Of a DNA stretch of 64,000 nucleotides, positions 26,290 through 34,638 are shown one piece after another. Positions within the stretch are counted from its first letter, which is position 1. The number at the start of each line of letters is the position of its first letter. The notes below the pieces were generated by a model that saw nothing but the letters and a program-made list of their open reading frames with translations, was not told where the DNA came from and did not search any database. Both the position numbers and the translations under genes were made by a program. This DNA comes from Syntrophales bacterium. Its GTDB lineage: Bacteria; Desulfobacterota; Syntrophia; Syntrophales; UBA5619. Where the stretch lies: the NCBI GenBank assembly GCA_023229765.1, contig JALNYO010000011.1:1-64000 (forward strand), written 5' to 3'.

Positions 26290-26973
26290 TTATAATAACT
26301 TCTTACGCAATTTGTTGACGTCGAGAATCATGATCTTTTTTTCGGCTATTTCGATCAGCCCCTGCTCGCGGAGGTTGCGCAGCTCTTTGTTGACGCTTTC
26401 CCGGGACGCTCCGATCATCCCCGCGATGGTCGTCTGAGTGATGTTCAGCCGAATAACGCCGCCCTCTACTTCCTGAGAGCCGTTATTGCCGACAATTTCC
26501 AATAGCTTCTTCACAAGCCGGGAGGAAACATTCAGGAAAAAGATATCTTCGAGGAAATCGTCCGCCTTGCGCAGGCGCTTCGAGAGTGTCGAAAGTATTG
26601 TTTTTACAGCTCTCTCGTTATTGGCAACACAGGAGAAAAAATCCTCTCTGGTCAGAAAGTAGAGGGAAGTATCCTCGGCGGCGATAGCGTCGGCGGAACG
26701 CGGCAGGCCATCGAGCAAGGCCATCTCGCCGCAGAAATCACCGGCGGCAAGAACAGCCAGGATGACCTCGTCTCCATCTATCGACTGGCGCACAATCTTT
26801 ACCTTTCCGGAGATGATCATATACAGGGTGTTTCCCTCTTCCTCCTTGCGGCAGAGGACTTCCCCCTTATGGAGCGTCTGCCTCCGGAGAAGTGCCGCCA
26901 GACGCCCGGTATCCTCGGCGCGCAGCGCCCGAAACAGCGGAACCTGCCTCAAAAGTATTTCCGGGTTTGTCAT
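26290..26973 (-). CDS. Crp/Fnr-family transcription regulator
   Basis: A 227-residue regulator: a cyclic-nucleotide-binding-type beta barrel (residues about 20-130; GDFCGEMALLDGLPRSADAIA) and a C-terminal winged helix (TQTTIAGMIGASRESVNKELRNL). The Cys cluster of Fnr is absent, so it is not an Fnr-type oxygen sensor. Its effector is unknown. AAGGAGGTC precedes the ATG. It lies between phoB and pstS on the same strand but with gaps on both sides, so a direct link to phosphate control is unproven. Confidence 0.88.
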   Translation of the reverse strand: MTNPEILLRQVPLFRALRAEDTGRLAALLRRQTLHKGEVLCRKEEEGNTLYMIISGKVKIVRQSIDGDEVILAVLAAGDFCGEMALLDGLPRSADAIAAEDTSLYFLTREDFFSCVANNERAVKTILSTLSKRLRKADDFLEDIFFLNVSSRLVKKLLEIVGNNGSQEVEGGVIRLNITQTTIAGMIGASRESVNKELRNLREQGLIEIAEKKIMILDVNKLRKKLL

Positions 26974-27129
26974 TAATTGACCTCCTTAATTTCTGAACAC
27001 TCTCTTTCTTGCTGTGAACTACAGCCGGCGCAACCTGCCGGATAAGCTCATATACATCATGCAGACAGCCATTACCTATCACTTTTTCGCCAATAAAAAT
27101 AGCTTTATGAAATTCGACTCTGAACCCGA

Positions 27130-27852
27130 TTAAGATTCGGCAAACTTGTACCCGATGCCGCGCACGGTCAGGATGTAGCGGGGATTTTCCTTATCCGGTT
27201 CAATTACGCTGCGCAGACGGCTTATGTGAACATCAACGGTGCGGGGTTCGACAAACGCTTCATCGCCCCAGACGCGGTCGAGCAACTGGTCGCGGCTGTA
27301 AACACGGCCGGGGTGGAAGATAAAAAAATGCAGGAGTTTGAACTCCCGGGAACTGAGTTCGACCGGTTTGCCGTCAAGAGTCACCCTGTACGACCCTAAA
27401 TCCATCTGGATTCCCCCGCAGGCAAGCAGTTCCCGCTGGTCGTCATCCGCTTTAGCAACATCAAGCTGCGCTTTCCGTTCGGACCGCCGCAAGACGGAGC
27501 GCACCCGCGCGATCATTTCCCGGACATGAAACGGCTTGGTGATGTAGTCATCGGCGCCGATCTCGAGCCCCAGTATCTTGTCGAGCGGGTCCGCTTTCGC
27601 CGTCAGCATGATTATGGGGATATCCGCCGTTTCGGCGTTTCCGCGCACCACCCGGCAGACATCCATCCCATTCATTTCCGGCATCATCAAATCGAGAATA
27701 ACCAGATCCGGCTTTTTCGCCCTGATCAGCTCCAGCGCTTTGCGCCCGTTTCCGGCTTTTATGACGGAAAATCCTTCCTGTTCCAGATTGAAGGAAACCA
27801 GCTCCACAATGTCCTGCTCATCATCGGCAACAACGATTTGCTTTTTAGTCAT
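27130..27852 (-). CDS. phoB: Phosphate regulon response regulator
   Basis: A 240-residue OmpR/PhoB-family regulator. The receiver has the acidic pair (VVADDEQD), phospho-acceptor Asp in LVILDLMMPEMNG (about residue 55) and Lys in ITKPFHVREM. The C-terminal winged helix shows LSSREFKLLHFFIFHPGRVYSRDQLLDRVWG and VDVHISRLR. Phosphorylated by PhoR, it should activate pstS and pstC through the Pho-box repeats found upstream of both. It lies 190 bases after phoR, a gap filled with repeats. Confidence 0.95.
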   Translation of the reverse strand: MTKKQIVVADDEQDIVELVSFNLEQEGFSVIKAGNGRKALELIRAKKPDLVILDLMMPEMNGMDVCRVVRGNAETADIPIIMLTAKADPLDKILGLEIGADDYITKPFHVREMIARVRSVLRRSERKAQLDVAKADDDQRELLACGGIQMDLGSYRVTLDGKPVELSSREFKLLHFFIFHPGRVYSRDQLLDRVWGDEAFVEPRTVDVHISRLRSVIEPDKENPRYILTVRGIGYKFAES

Positions 27853-27894
27853 GAGCGTTTCTCCGTTTGTAACTATTCAGCACTAAAAAAGATT

Positions 27895-28050
27895 GTCATT
27901 CCCGAAGGGGTAATCGGGAAAGCGGAGTTTAATGTTCATAAGCCAGCCTTAAAAACTTCGAAAATCATATATCCCCGATAGAAGCACTCGGGGATGACAG
28001 CATTATTCACAATCCCGATAGAAGCACCCGGGGATGACAGCATTATTCAT
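27895..28050. repeat. Repeat-filled gap between phoR and phoB, with a 40-bp tandem duplication
   Basis: Contains a GTCATTCCCG palindrome half, one 21-bp unit (27918-27939), and two 40-base direct repeats starting at 27974 and 28014, each with CCCGATAGAAGCAC and GGGGATGACAGCATTATTCA. The second copy extends into the last codons of phoR. Transcripts from phoR to phoB must pass these hairpins. Confidence 0.8.
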
Positions 28051-29818
28051 TGTTATGCTGAATGGTTGCCTCCGTTTTTCTGAAAACCGGGAAAGAAAGC
28101 GAAACCGTCGTCCCTTTGCCCAGAGCGCTCTGTATGTTCATCCGGCCGCCGTGGGCCTTCATCAGATGCTTGACGATCGACAACCCAAGCCCGGTGCCGC
28201 CCAGTTTTCGGGAGCGCGTCTTGTCCGCCCGGTAAAAACGCTCGCCCAGTCGGGGAAGCTCCGCTTCCGGAATCCCCGGGCCGGTATCGGCGACGTTCAG
28301 CGCCAGAAAATCATCGCCCTCCGGCAGCGCCGTCAGGGAAATAATCCCGCCCTCCGGGGTAAATTTTAGCGCGTTATCTATTATGTTGATGAGTATCTGC
28401 GTCAGCCGGTCCCGATCGGCAAATATCAAAGGAAGGTCTTGCGGAATATCCCTCCGCATTGCCAAGCCCTTTTGCTCGGCCCTCCCCCCAGTAACAAGCA
28501 GCGCCTTTTCAACCGCCTCTGCCAGGGACAACCCTTCGCGCTGCAGACGCGCTTCCCCCAGTTCGAGAACGGAGAGGGTCGTAAGGTCATCCACCAGACG
28601 GTTAAGACGCTCGGCGTTTTCCCTGATCGTGTCTATGAATCTACCGGCCATTTCCCGATTTTCCAGCGCCCCCTGCCGGAGCGTCTCCGCAAACCCGATG
28701 ATTGCCGTAAGCGGGGTGCGTATTTCGTGGGTTACATTCGCGACAAAGTCGGTGCGAATCCGTTCGAGACCCTTGAGACGGGTTACGTCATGAAACGCGA
28801 GGAGCATTTTTTGCTCTCCGCCCGTTTCGCTGTTCATCGCCGCAATCGTTACACTCATCACGACCGGATGTTCATCGCCAATGGCGATCTCCTCGCAGAC
28901 GCTCTCCCCAGTTTCCCGAAAGCGCTTCAACGCATCATGAAGCCCGGCATTGCGCAAGACCTCTATCAGCGTTTTACCGATCGCCTCTTCCTGCGGCCGG
29001 GTGATCATCATCTCCATGCTGCGGTTCAGCGATTCGATCCTGCCTTCGGCATCGAGCAGCATGACCCCTTCTTCCATCCCTGCAAATACCGCTTCGAGCT
29101 TGTGCCGCGCCTCTTCGGCCCGCTTGATCCTCTCTCGCAGATATTCCACCATCTCTTTAATGTTTCCGGCAAGTTCTCCAATTTCATCCGGCGCTTTCAC
29201 CAGCAGCGAACCGGAAAAATCGCCGGTGCGAACGCGGCCGGTAAAGAGGATCAATCTCCGGATCGGGGAAAGCAGTCGGACGGTAAGATATGCGGAAGTC
29301 AGAAGGTATATGATAATAATCGCGAGCAGGATCCCCAGAAACATCCGCCCCTTTGCGTCGGCAAGGAGGGCCACTTCGGTCACCGGACGGGCCAGACGCA
29401 CATAGCCGGGGGTTCCCGAAGCAAGCGGAACAGCAACATAGAACATCTTCTCTTTGAGGGTGCTGCTGTAACGGGAGGCTTCTCCCTTGCCCCTCAAGCG
29501 GGCCTCCTGAATCTCGGAACGGTTCAGGTGGCTCTCCATTTCCCGGGGGGACGACAGCGTATCGACAAGAACTTTTCCCGCGGCGTCGATCAGGGTCAGA
29601 CGCGCGCGCGCCAGGCGGGAGAGCTTTTCAGCGTTTGCCATGATCTCCGCAACCGGCATGGCGGCGATGATGCCCGCCTCCGCCGTCAGCTCTTCCTCGA
29701 ACCGGACAAGCAGCTCCTTTTTGAGTTCGCTTTGCAGCCAGATGCTGGCGGTGGCGAACACCCCTATTCCAACGATAAGAAACGAAATCAGAAACTTACT
29801 GGAGAGATGACTCTTCAT
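28043..29818 (-). CDS. phoR: Phosphate regulon sensor histidine kinase
   Basis: A 591-residue membrane kinase: helix 1 (about residues 8-24), an extracytoplasmic region of about 130 residues, helix 2 (about 157-178), then HAMP, PAS (LEAVFAGMEEGVMLLDAEGRI), the phospho-acceptor His in VANVTHEIRTPLTAIIGFAE, and HATPase with N, G1 and G2 boxes (INIIDNALKFTP, VADTGPGIPE, GGTGLGLSIVKHL). With PhoU and the Pst transporter it reports phosphate limitation to PhoB. Its start overlaps the phoU stop (ATGA). The large periplasmic domain makes it a PhoR/PhoP-sensor hybrid type, commoner outside enterobacteria. Confidence 0.93.
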   Translation of the reverse strand: MKSHLSSKFLISFLIVGIGVFATASIWLQSELKKELLVRFEEELTAEAGIIAAMPVAEIMANAEKLSRLARARLTLIDAAGKVLVDTLSSPREMESHLNRSEIQEARLRGKGEASRYSSTLKEKMFYVAVPLASGTPGYVRLARPVTEVALLADAKGRMFLGILLAIIIIYLLTSAYLTVRLLSPIRRLILFTGRVRTGDFSGSLLVKAPDEIGELAGNIKEMVEYLRERIKRAEEARHKLEAVFAGMEEGVMLLDAEGRIESLNRSMEMMITRPQEEAIGKTLIEVLRNAGLHDALKRFRETGESVCEEIAIGDEHPVVMSVTIAAMNSETGGEQKMLLAFHDVTRLKGLERIRTDFVANVTHEIRTPLTAIIGFAETLRQGALENREMAGRFIDTIRENAERLNRLVDDLTTLSVLELGEARLQREGLSLAEAVEKALLVTGGRAEQKGLAMRRDIPQDLPLIFADRDRLTQILINIIDNALKFTPEGGIISLTALPEGDDFLALNVADTGPGIPEAELPRLGERFYRADKTRSRKLGGTGLGLSIVKHLMKAHGGRMNIQSALGKGTTVSLSFPVFRKTEATIQHNNE

Positions 29819-30504
29819 TTTTCCCCACTGGGAGACGGTTCGTGGCGGATGATTTTTCCCGTTATCATGTAAATTACCATATCCGCAATCCCCTCGGCAT
29901 GATCGGCGATCCGTTCGAGGGTTTTCGAGATTTGCATGATATAGAGACTGACCTTGATGTTGCCGGGATCGGCAAGCATGTAAGTCACCAGTTCCCGAAA
30001 GATCTGTTCGTTGAGGTTGTCGATAACCGCATCCTCCGCCCGGACGCTCCTCGCCAGCTCAACGTCCTGCCGCACCATCGCGTCGAGGCTGTTTCTTATC
30101 ATCTCCCGGCTTATTTCCCCCATCCGGGGCAGATCGACGTACGGCTTAAGCTGAGGGAAATCATTAAGAATAATCGCCTTCTCGGCGATGTTGACCACCA
30201 TATCGCCGATCCGCTCCAGATGGCCGGTGATCTTGATCGCCGTCGTAATAAAGCGCAGGTCGCGCGCTGTCGGCTGTCGCAGGGCAAGAATGCGGATGCA
30301 CCGCTCCTCCAGTTCGATATCAAGGCGGTCGATCTGGTCATCGCCTTTGATAATCTCCCGCGCTACGGCCGTATCTCGCTCCAGGAGCGCCTTGATCGCC
30401 AACTCCAGCGCCTTTTCCGTTTTTGCGCCGAGGTACAGCAGTCCGTCCCGAATTGCCTGCAACTCCCGTTCATATTCCCGGCTGGTATGCCGCGTCTCTT
30501 CCAT
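29815..30504 (-). CDS. phoU: Phosphate signalling protein
   Basis: A 229-residue, all-helical protein with two repeated PhoU domains (EYERELQAIRDGLLYLGAKTEKAL and EISREMIRNSLDAMVRQD). It links the Pst transporter to PhoR and damps the response when phosphate is ample. The start at 30504 (MEETRHTSREY), preceded by GGAGAAAAA, is chosen over an upstream start at 30672. The extra 56 codons of that longer frame are only a translated REP repeat (FPRRRES, PVFTGMT). It overlaps phoR by four bases. Confidence 0.94.
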   Translation of the reverse strand: MEETRHTSREYERELQAIRDGLLYLGAKTEKALELAIKALLERDTAVAREIIKGDDQIDRLDIELEERCIRILALRQPTARDLRFITTAIKITGHLERIGDMVVNIAEKAIILNDFPQLKPYVDLPRMGEISREMIRNSLDAMVRQDVELARSVRAEDAVIDNLNEQIFRELVTYMLADPGNIKVSLYIMQISKTLERIADHAEGIADMVIYMITGKIIRHEPSPSGEK

Positions 30505-30563
30505 TTTTTCTCCGATCTTTTTCCTGCTCTGAGAGCTTTGAATTTCTCCCGAAATGTTGTTAA

Positions 30564-30636
30564 TTGTCATTCCCGTGAAAACGGGAATATGGTCTTTTCT
30601 GGAACTTATAGATTCCCGCCTGCGCGGGAATGACAA
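30564..30636. repeat. REP-type palindromic repeat between pstB and phoU
   Basis: TTGTCATTCCCGTGAAAACG and CCCGCCTGCGCGGGAATGAC mark the ends of a 73-base imperfect palindrome. It is the empty-site counterpart of 50910-51002, which carries a 21-bp unit at the matching CGGG/AAT point. Confidence 0.8.
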
Positions 30637-30664
30637 AAGGGTATAGATTTTCAAAGCTCTCGCT

Positions 30665-31435
30665 CTATCCAAAACGCCCGGTAATGTAGTCTTCCGTCTG
30701 CTTCACATCCGGGGTGGTGAATATCTTTTCAGTTTTGCCGAATTCTATCAGTTTGCCTATGTAAAAGAAACCGGTAAATTCCGAAACTCGGGCCGCCTGC
30801 TGCATATTGTGGGTAACGATGATGATCGTGTAGTGTTCCTTCAGTTCATCGATCAGCTCCTCGATCTTGGCGGTCGAGATCGGGTCCAGCGCCGACGTCG
30901 GCTCGTCCATCAACAACACCTCCGGCTTCATCGCGAGCGCCCGGGCGATGCAGAGACGCTGCTGCTGGCCGCCGGAGAGGGTCATCGCCGACTTCCCCAG
31001 GATGTCCTTAACCTCGTCCCATAAAACGGCCTGTTTCAGGCTTTCCTCCACGAGGGTTTCTATTGAATCCCTATCCGTTATTCCCGCCAGTTTCGGCGCG
31101 AAGGCGATGTTGTCAAAAATAGACTTCGGAAAGGGGTTCGGCTTCTGAAAAACCATGCCGATCTGCTGGCGGATCTGTACCGGATCAACCTCCGGGGCGT
31201 AGATGTTTTTCCCCTCGAACAGGATTTCCCCTTCGACACGGGTTCCGTCGATCAGGTCGTTCATCCGGTTGAAAAGCCGAAGCAGGGTTGACTTCCCGCA
31301 GCCGGAAGGCCCGATCAGGGCAGTCACCTTGTTCCTTTCAAAATCTATCGTGATATCCGACAGCGCCTTGAAGGATCCGTAGAAAAAATCAACGTTTTTT
31401 GCCTTGACAATCAGCTTTTCTTCCAAGCTTACCAC
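30665..31435 (-). CDS. pstB: Phosphate ABC transporter ATPase
   Basis: A 256-residue ABC ATPase with Walker A GPSGCGKSTLLRLFNRMND, signature LSGGQQQRLCIARALA, Walker B VLLMDEPTSALDP and the switch His in IIVTHNMQQA. RLFNRMND is diagnostic for PstB. It energises phosphate import with PstA and PstC. The start is GTG 31435, overlapping pstA by seven bases. A TTG at 31426 behind AAGGTGG is an alternative that would shorten it by three residues. Confidence 0.95.
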   Translation of the reverse strand: MVSLEEKLIVKAKNVDFFYGSFKALSDITIDFERNKVTALIGPSGCGKSTLLRLFNRMNDLIDGTRVEGEILFEGKNIYAPEVDPVQIRQQIGMVFQKPNPFPKSIFDNIAFAPKLAGITDRDSIETLVEESLKQAVLWDEVKDILGKSAMTLSGGQQQRLCIARALAMKPEVLLMDEPTSALDPISTAKIEELIDELKEHYTIIIVTHNMQQAARVSEFTGFFYIGKLIEFGKTEKIFTTPDVKQTEDYITGRFG

Positions 31436-32328
31436 CTTTTCTTTCTGCGAATAACGCTGCGGATGACGATCGCCACAAGATCTATTCCCAGAACCAGTGC
31501 AATCAGCACCAGCGCCGTCCCGTACTGCAGCGGCCTGGTCTGTTCTATGTTGGCGCCGGCGGTTGCCAGCACGTAGATATGATACGGCAGCGCCATCACC
31601 TCGTCAAAAATGGATTTCGGCAGCGCCGCGGTATAAAAGGCCGCCGCCGTAAACATAATCGGCGCCGTTTCCCCGGCCGCGCGGCCGACGCCGAGAATTG
31701 ACCCGGTCAGAATGCCGGGAACCGCGGACGGCAGGACAATCCTCGCAATAGTTCGCCATTTGGAGACCCCCAGGGCCAGTGATGCCTCCCGGAAGGTCTG
31801 GGGGACCGCTTTCAGCGCCTCCTCCGACGCCCCGATAATGGTCGGCAGAATCAGGATGCCGAGGGTCAGGGAGCCTGCGAGGATGCTGGAGCCGAAATGG
31901 AGAAAGACGACAAAAAAACCGAGGCCGAAGAGCCCGAAAACAACGGACGGCACCCCGGCCAGACAATTGACGCCGATCCGGATGATCCGGATAAAGGCGC
32001 CCTGTTTGGCATATTCAATCAGGTAAATGGCAGATACGACTCCCAGCGGCAGGGCGACGGCAATTGCCCCGAAGGTCAGATACAAGGTGCCCACGAGCGC
32101 CGGCATGATCCCGCCTTTCGTCATCGAATCGGTGGGGGGCAGCGTCAGAAAATCCCAGGAGATCGCCCGAAAACCATTGACAAACAGAAAGGCAAGGATC
32201 CCCAGAAGCGCCAGCGTTATAGTAAAAGCCGCGAGCCGCACGAGGCCAAAAAAAAGGGCCTGCCGCAGATATCGCGCTTTATGAACGGTACGCCTCACTT
32301 TTACTTCCTGCGGATTCTCACTGTTCAC
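31429..32328 (-). CDS. pstA: Phosphate ABC transporter permease
   Basis: A 299-residue inner-membrane protein with about six helices and the permease loop EEALKAVPQTFREASLALGVSKWRTIARIVLPSA that contacts PstB. GRAAGETAPIMFTAAAFYT is typical of PstA. The start is GTG at 32328, overlapping the pstC stop (GTGA). Confidence 0.94.
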   Translation of the reverse strand: MNSENPQEVKVRRTVHKARYLRQALFFGLVRLAAFTITLALLGILAFLFVNGFRAISWDFLTLPPTDSMTKGGIMPALVGTLYLTFGAIAVALPLGVVSAIYLIEYAKQGAFIRIIRIGVNCLAGVPSVVFGLFGLGFFVVFLHFGSSILAGSLTLGILILPTIIGASEEALKAVPQTFREASLALGVSKWRTIARIVLPSAVPGILTGSILGVGRAAGETAPIMFTAAAFYTAALPKSIFDEVMALPYHIYVLATAGANIEQTRPLQYGTALVLIALVLGIDLVAIVIRSVIRRKKRW

Positions 32329-33212
32329 AACGTGCCCGACCCCTCTTCCTTAAAGCGGTTCGAGATATGATCGGCAATCAGGTTAAAAACAAGGGTGACG
32401 ACAAAAAGCACAATCCCGGTAGCGAAAAGGGCATGATAGTGGCCGCTTTGGAAAGGCGCCTCTCCCATCTCCGCGGCGATGCTCGCCGGCATCGGCCGCA
32501 CGGAATCGAAAATGCTTCTCGGCAGCGCCGCAGCGCCTCCGGCGACCATCAAGACCACCATCGTCTCCCCGATCGCCCGCCCCATTCCCAGGATCACCGC
32601 CGTGGAGATTCCGGAAAGCGCCGACGGAACAACCACCCTTGTGATCGTCTCATATTTTGTTGCCCCGAGGGCGTAGGCTGCCTCCTTGAAATCGCGCGGA
32701 ACCGCATGGAGGGCGTCTTCGGAAATGCTGGAGATCGTCGGGATCGCCATCAACGCGAGCATCAGCGAGGCATTCACAATATTGAGCCCCGTCGGCAGAT
32801 CAAACGTCTGCTGCATCCACGGCGCCAGGATAACCATCCCGAAAAAACCGAGAACCACAGAGGGGAGACCGGCCAGCAGTTCGATAACGGCTTTAAGCGC
32901 CTCCTTGATTTGCCGCGGGGCCATTTCCGCTATGTAAATCGCGGAAAGAATCCCGAACGGAACGGCCAGCAGGCACGAAAAAAATGTAACAATAACCGAA
33001 CCCACGATCAGGGGCCAGATCCCGTACGCCGGCGGCTCATCGGTCGGATACCAGAGGGGGCCAAACAGAAAATCCTGCAAGGACGTCAGATGGAAGAGCG
33101 GGAGTCCTTCCCGAAAGAGGAAATAGACAATCAGCGCCAGCATCAAAAGCGAAAGCATTGCAAAAAAGGCAAAAACATTTTTGATGATGATCTCTTTAAG
33201 CTTTCTGTTCAT
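32325..33212 (-). CDS. pstC: Phosphate ABC transporter permease
   Basis: A 295-residue, six-helix permease with the ATPase-contact loop SEDALHAVPRDFKEAAYALGATKYETITRVVVPSALSG and the PstC-type GRAIGETMVVLMVAGG. It is the first gene of pstCAB-phoU-phoR-phoB. Its promoter region (33275-33319) carries phased Pho-box half-sites and a perfect TATAAT. Confidence 0.94.
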   Translation of the reverse strand: MNRKLKEIIIKNVFAFFAMLSLLMLALIVYFLFREGLPLFHLTSLQDFLFGPLWYPTDEPPAYGIWPLIVGSVIVTFFSCLLAVPFGILSAIYIAEMAPRQIKEALKAVIELLAGLPSVVLGFFGMVILAPWMQQTFDLPTGLNIVNASLMLALMAIPTISSISEDALHAVPRDFKEAAYALGATKYETITRVVVPSALSGISTAVILGMGRAIGETMVVLMVAGGAAALPRSIFDSVRPMPASIAAEMGEAPFQSGHYHALFATGIVLFVVTLVFNLIADHISNRFKEEGSGTL

Positions 33213-33274
33213 TATACGCCCCGCTTTTCTCCTGACGGCGCCTCTTGTAAAGTGCGCTTTTTATTAGCGCGGGT

Positions 33275-33319
33275 ATTATAGCTGCGCTTTGTTGCAATAT
33301 TATGACAGATTCATGAATA
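33275..33319 (-). promoter_or_regulatory. PhoB-dependent promoter of the pstCAB-pho operon
   Basis: On the minus strand TATTCAT (33319-33313), CTGTCAT (33308-33302, a perfect half-site) and a degenerate TTGCAAC (33297-33291) recur every 11 bases. Exactly 10 bases later is TATAAT (33280-33275). This is the same geometry as at pstS. Confidence 0.75.
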
Positions 33320-33491
33320 TTGCATTAAATAAACGCTTCCCCCGACTCTTCCCCGGCGCCGCGGCATTCACCGCTCAACCTCCTTGCAAAAGCAGATGCC
33401 GCTGTGGGAAAAATATTGATTATTTTTAAACAATATCTTATGTGTCGAACGTTAAAAAGTTTTTACAGCGCCAACTGAAAAAAGGAGGCTT

Positions 33492-33785
33492 ATGCCAAAA
33501 ATTTCTACCGACAAGATAACGCCTGGCATGATTTTAACAAAACCGATACAGGGAAGCAACGGGATGATTTTGCTCACCGAGGGGACAGAACTTAACGAAA
33601 AGTGGATAGATCGTCTTGCAACAATGAGGATTGACGGCGTGTGGGTAGGCGCCGCCGAGCCGCTTATGCCCATCTCTGAGGCCCTCGCCGCTCTCGATGC
33701 ACGATTTGAAGCAGTTCTGAAAGAGCCCTATATGGAAACATTAAAAAATATGGTACGGATCCATATCGAGAAACTATATGCATGA
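33492..33785 (+). CDS. Small DUF3391-like protein upstream of an HDOD gene
   Basis: A 97-residue cytosolic protein. The segment STDKITPGMILTKPIQGSNG, with LLTEGTELNEKWIDRL after it, is the DUF3391-like module usually fused to the N-terminus of HD-GYP phosphodiesterases. Here it stands alone. AAAAAAGGAGG lies just before the ATG. It is followed after 14 bases by an HDOD protein and then a GGDEF-type protein, so it probably belongs to a small signalling operon. Function unknown. Confidence 0.75.
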   Translation: MPKISTDKITPGMILTKPIQGSNGMILLTEGTELNEKWIDRLATMRIDGVWVGAAEPLMPISEALAALDARFEAVLKEPYMETLKNMVRIHIEKLYA

Positions 33786-33799
33786 AGGGTTAAGGTATT

Positions 33800-34636
33800 T
33801 TGGAAATAATCGATATTACCAAGCAAAGAACGCGAATAGAGAACATCGTAGCGCTGCCGACGGTGCCGGGTTCACTGAAAAGAATTTCACAAATCCTTGA
33901 AAAACCGCACGTTACCCTGGATGAGATTGGCCACTTCATCTCCGCGGACCCGGCTCTGACCGCCCGGGTGTTGAGGATGGTAAATTCGGCCATTTACGGC
34001 TTCCCGGGACGCATTTCCTCTGTTTCGCACGCGGTTATGCTGCTGGGACTCAACGTGATTAAGGGAATGCTGCTGGGGATTTCGGTTTTTGACATCATGC
34101 AGAAATTAATGGACGGCCTGTGGGAACATTCCCTCGGCTGCGCCGTTATCGCCCGGACTATCGCTGAGAAAAAGGGGATAAGCGATCCGGAAGAGGTGGC
34201 AATAGCCGCTCTCATCCACGACATCGGCAAGGTCATTCTGATCATGGAGTTTCAGCAGGCATATGAAGGAGTGATGAAAGATGCAGCGGATAGGCGCGTT
34301 TCCGTAAGCGAGGCGGAAATAGCGGTTTTTCGGGAAACCCATGCGGCGGTCGGCATGTGGCTTTCCCAAAAATGGCGCTTTCCGCCCAAACTCGTCGAAG
34401 TGATCGGCTTCCACCACACCCCTCAGCTCGCCCAAATCGCCCCGCTGGAAACGGCCATTGTCCATTTTGCGGATGTCTTGATCAGGGCTCGCGGATTCGG
34501 CTTTGCCGGCGACCAGTTCGCCGCGGCAGTCCATCCGGCCGCCTTTGAGCTCCTCGCCCTTACCGGGGATGATATCTCGGAACTGTTGAATACTCTGGAA
34601 AAATCTCAAGATGAAGCGGAAGGATTTACCCTGTAG
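33800..34636 (+). CDS. HDOD-domain signalling protein
   Basis: A 278-residue protein with an HDOD domain (residues about 15-215; LPTVPGSLKRISQILEKP, FISADPALTARVLRMVNSAIYGFPGRISSVSHAVMLLG). HDOD domains descend from HD phosphohydrolases. Here HIDIGKV-like ALIHDIGKVILIMEF keeps an HD pair, but the full metal-binding set of an active HD-GYP enzyme is not evident, so it is probably an adaptor. The start is TTG at 33800 with AAGGGTTAAGG before it. It is followed two bases later by the pseudo-receiver/GGDDF gene. Confidence 0.85.
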   Translation: MEIIDITKQRTRIENIVALPTVPGSLKRISQILEKPHVTLDEIGHFISADPALTARVLRMVNSAIYGFPGRISSVSHAVMLLGLNVIKGMLLGISVFDIMQKLMDGLWEHSLGCAVIARTIAEKKGISDPEEVAIAALIHDIGKVILIMEFQQAYEGVMKDAADRRVSVSEAEIAVFRETHAAVGMWLSQKWRFPPKLVEVIGFHHTPQLAQIAPLETAIVHFADVLIRARGFGFAGDQFAAAVHPAAFELLALTGDDISELLNTLEKSQDEAEGFTL

Positions 34637-34638
34637 CT

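Noticed and set aside
27895..28050. Possible CRISPR array between phoR and phoB
   Set aside because: Only two 40-bp units directly adjacent with no spacers, and no cas genes in the window; it is a tandem duplication.
30505..30672. Fifty-six extra codons at the start of phoU
   Set aside because: They translate an intergenic REP palindrome (FPRRRES and PVFTGMT). A better start with a ribosome-binding site is at 30504.
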